In this document: one piece after another, positions 12,460-14,096 of the stretch
How the letters are laid out: every line of letters begins with the position of its first letter
Numbering within the stretch: position 1 is the stretch's first letter
DNA from: Candidatus Acetothermia bacterium
Lineage (GTDB): Bacteria; Bipolaricaulota; Bipolaricaulia; Bipolaricaulales; Bipolaricaulaceae
Length of the DNA: 14,096 nt
Reading direction: 5' to 3'
NCBI GenBank assembly: GCA_023255835.1
Contig: JAGDVW010000039.1
Location: 3,801-17,896 of the forward strand
Program-made: the position numbers and the translations under genes
Notes under the pieces: model-generated
Told to the model about the DNA's origin: nothing
What the model saw: the letters and a program-made list of their open reading frames with translations, nothing else
Databases searched by the model: none

Positions 12460-13303
12460 AAAAATCGCGGCCCTTTTGGAGGAAATCGTGTACACCGTGG
12501 AACGAACGCTTGGGGTTGAACTGAGCCCCGAAGAGGCGGCGGGACGCGGCCGCCAAGCTCTCCCGGTTTTCGTGCACGAACTTTTACACGCTGCGCTTGG
12601 GAAGGCCGTTCCAGGGGTCTCAGACCCCACCGACCCGCGGAAAGACCTCGCCCACGAAATCGTCGTGCGCGTCCTCGAGCGCGAGGTATGCGAAAACCTT
12701 GGCTTGCCCTCCCATAGTTGGGAAGAGCACGCAGGGGAACTGCGCGTTTCCTTCCCCCAAAGCCCAATCGGGCCGGAGGACCTCGCAAAGTTCGCGGGAA
12801 TTTGGCGGAACTGGCGTGATCTTTCGCTTCTAGCCGCTCACGTTTTCCAAGCCTTGGCTTTTTGGGGTTTGCCGATCGATAATGCCCGTGTGGTGGACAA
12901 AGAGGAATTCGCGCGCTGGTGGCGGCAGGCGCAACAAACCATGGGCTCGGCCCGGCGCGACAAAGAGGCTGGAGACTACGCCTGGGCCTGTTTCAAGGCC
13001 GAGCAGGCCGGAAAATTCGCCCTAAAAGGGCTTTTGCGCGCCTTCGGGGAGGAAGCCTTTGGCTATTCCACCTCATCGTTGGCGGAGAAAATCACCGCCT
13101 TGGGGATCACGGTCCCCGATGAAATCGTAAACTGCGCGCGCCAGCTTGAGCGCCACTACATCGCCTCCCGCTACCCTGACGTTTACCCCACCGGCACCCC
13201 TTCGGAGTTCTACCAGGAAGAGGACGCCAATCGCGCGATCAGGTGCGCGCAAAGGATCCTCTCTTTTGTGGAGAAGGTTTGGCAGGATGCACAAGGCCCT
13301 TGA
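12443..13303 (+). CDS. HEPN-domain protein with extra N-terminal domain (toxin-like partner of MNT)
   Basis: This 286-residue protein has a C-terminal HEPN domain from about residue 155. It shows FARWWRQAQ, then GDYAWACFKAEQAGKFALKGLL, the characteristic long helix, and RQLERHYIASRYPDVYP (233-249), followed by an ending of the usual A-I-x-x-A-x-x-I type. Arg233 to His238 fits the RX4H ribonuclease signature, although the same wording occurs in HEPN proteins of unproven activity. The N-terminal 150 residues are not part of HEPN and I do not recognise them; they are mostly helical and contain HELLH (45-49), an HExxH pattern, and a further His-Glu at 71-72. ATG at 12443 overlaps the methyltransferase gene by 17 nt; the open frame extends back over that gene without homology. 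The 3' end overlaps the nucleotidyltransferase gene by 17 nt. Together they look like a HepT/MntA-type toxin-antitoxin pair, by inference. Confidence 0.78.
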   Translation: MPRKTEKIAALLEEIVYTVERTLGVELSPEEAAGRGRQALPVFVHELLHAALGKAVPGVSDPTDPRKDLAHEIVVRVLEREVCENLGLPSHSWEEHAGELRVSFPQSPIGPEDLAKFAGIWRNWRDLSLLAAHVFQALAFWGLPIDNARVVDKEEFARWWRQAQQTMGSARRDKEAGDYAWACFKAEQAGKFALKGLLRAFGEEAFGYSTSSLAEKITALGITVPDEIVNCARQLERHYIASRYPDVYPTGTPSEFYQEEDANRAIRCAQRILSFVEKVWQDAQGP

Positions 13304-13682
13304 GAGAAGGCGGGCCGAACGGGAAGAGCGATTGAGCCGGGCCCGGGCCTTTGCCGAGGAAGCCCAAAAGGCCTTGAGCGCCGTAAGCATTTGGGTTTAC
13401 GGCTCCGTGGCCCGCGGCGCTTTCAATTTGGGATCGGATGTGGACGTGTTCCTCGTCGCGGAAAACCTCCCGGAGCATCCCCTCACGCGAAGCGAGCTTC
13501 TTTTCCGCTGGGGGCCTCCGGGGGTGGAGCCAAAAGGCCTCACGAAGGGGGAGTTCCTCAGGGCCCTGGCTAAAAAGGACGCCCAGCTTCTTAGGGCCTT
13601 GCGGGACCGCGTCCTCATCCGCGATGATCTTGGCCTTGAGCCCCTCCTTGCGGAGCTCACCGGTGCAGGACCTCGCTCATAG
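13287..13682 (+). CDS. MNT-type minimal nucleotidyltransferase (antitoxin-like partner of HEPN)
   Basis: This 131-residue protein has the nucleotidyltransferase signature GSX10DXD: Gly39-Ser40, then Asp51 and Asp53 in VYGSVARGAFNLGSDVDVF. In type VII toxin-antitoxin systems such proteins (MntA) transfer AMP to the HEPN toxin and silence it. An arginine-rich helix (residues 3-25) precedes the catalytic core. The length is typical of stand-alone MNT proteins. ATG at 13287 gives a 17-nt overlap with the HEPN gene; the open frame extends upstream to 13146 but only by overlapping that gene further. The stop TAG (13680-13682) overlaps by 6 bp the stop of the convergent gene. Toxin neutralisation is known for the family and inferred here. 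Confidence 0.88.
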   Translation: MHKALERRRAEREERLSRARAFAEEAQKALSAVSIWVYGSVARGAFNLGSDVDVFLVAENLPEHPLTRSELLFRWGPPGVEPKGLTKGEFLRALAKKDAQLLRALRDRVLIRDDLGLEPLLAELTGAGPRS

Positions 13683-14096
13683 CGAGCGCAAAAGCGCAAA
13701 AAGGCGGCGCACCCGCTCAGGATCCACGGGGTTTTCCACCTCGCCCCCTTCCTTAAGCCAAGTTCCCACGATGAACCCGTCGGCCTCTTTGTAATAGCTG
13801 AGGTTTTCCAGGGTGATCCCGCTTCCCACAAGCACAGGAAGGCCGCTGGCCCGTTGGGCCGCCCGCAGGTCTTGGGGGTCCGGGGCCTCCCCCGTGGCCT
13901 TTCCTGTGACGATGAGGGCATCGGCGCCGTTTCGGGCCGCATCCCGCGCGGCGTCGGAAAGTTCGCCGAAATGGAAAGCGTGCTTCACGTGGATATCGGC
14001 GAGGATCGCCACCCGCGCGCCCAAGATTTTGCGCAGGAAAAGGACTTCCCGGGCGCGGCCCTCGATCAGCCCCTGATCGGTGAGGGCCACCCCGGA
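13677..14096 (-). CDS. BtpA/SgcQ-family TIM-barrel protein (5' end cut by window edge)
   Basis: The visible 139 C-terminal residues begin at the right edge with SGVALTDQGLIEGRARE, which aligns with the middle of BtpA-family proteins, so the start lies outside the window. The GTG at 14090 is internal to that conserved stretch and is not taken as a start. Further family motifs are ILADIHVKHA, GADALIVTGKATG, LPVLVGSGITLENL and ADGFIVGTWLKEGG, ending NPVDPERVRRL, all phosphate-binding-type loops of a beta/alpha barrel. BtpA was named for photosystem I stability in cyanobacteria; SgcQ is a sugar-cluster homologue in E. coli. In non-photosynthetic bacteria a metabolic enzyme of unknown reaction is likely. 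It is convergent with, and overlaps by 6 bp, the MNT gene. Confidence 0.88.
   Translation of the reverse strand, partial: SGVALTDQGLIEGRAREVLFLRKILGARVAILADIHVKHAFHFGELSDAARDAARNGADALIVTGKATGEAPDPQDLRAAQRASGLPVLVGSGITLENLSYYKEADGFIVGTWLKEGGEVENPVDPERVRRLFALLRSL

Overview
The window is densely coded, visibly GC-rich bacterial DNA with 16 protein genes. Two of them are cut by the window edges. No gap between genes exceeds about 75 bases. I see no tRNA, rRNA, CRISPR array, insertion sequence or riboswitch. Strong AAAGGAGG-type ribosome binding sites, frequent TTG/GTG starts, a lipoprotein signal and a TTGACA-type promoter all indicate a bacterium. The gene content (BMP/Nup nucleoside transporter, MTA phosphorylase with a C-terminal CXC motif, FucA-like aldolase, fibronectin-type lipoprotein) suggests a thermophilic anaerobe of a deep-branching or candidate phylum. 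Bipolaricaulota/Acetothermia is one guess, held with low confidence.

Left two thirds, minus strand (9363 down to <1): one tightly packed nine-gene unit for taking up and breaking down nucleosides. In transcription order it holds a purine-nucleoside phosphorylase, a secreted 5'-nucleotidase with an inserted DNA-binding-type helix-hairpin-helix (HhH) module, a BMP-family nucleoside-binding protein, a double ABC ATPase, two permeases (NupP and NupQ types), methylthioribose-1-phosphate isomerase (MtnA), a FucA-type class II aldolase, and a NIF3-family protein that runs off the left edge. Most junctions overlap or lie within 20 nt.

Centre: a 72-bp divergent region (9364-9435) carries an excellent sigma70-like promoter for the minus-strand unit, placed so that transcription would begin at the A of the first ATG (leaderless). 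On the plus strand a weaker -10-like element lies just before the GTG of the MTA phosphorylase gene.

Right third, plus strand (9436-13682): six genes in a row, four of the five junctions overlapping. They encode MTA phosphorylase, an HD-domain protein with an upstream HAD-like fragment, a two-domain FN3-like lipoprotein, a class I methyltransferase, a HEPN protein with an extra N-terminal domain, and a MNT-type nucleotidyltransferase. The last two form a HEPN/MNT toxin-antitoxin-like pair. A BtpA/SgcQ-family gene enters from the right edge on the minus strand and overlaps the end of the MNT gene by 6 bp.

How the genes could work together: extracellular or periplasmic nucleotides are dephosphorylated, nucleosides are imported by the ABC system, and two phosphorylases split them into base and sugar 1-phosphate. 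MtnA and the aldolase would then convert 5-deoxyribose-1-P or methylthioribose-1-P to DHAP plus an aldehyde, as in the known DHAP shunt. They might also handle ribose-1-P itself, which would be a new route for nucleoside sugars. The most interesting leads are that pathway, the HhH insertion in the nucleotidase, the extended HEPN/MNT pair and the leaderless divergent promoter.
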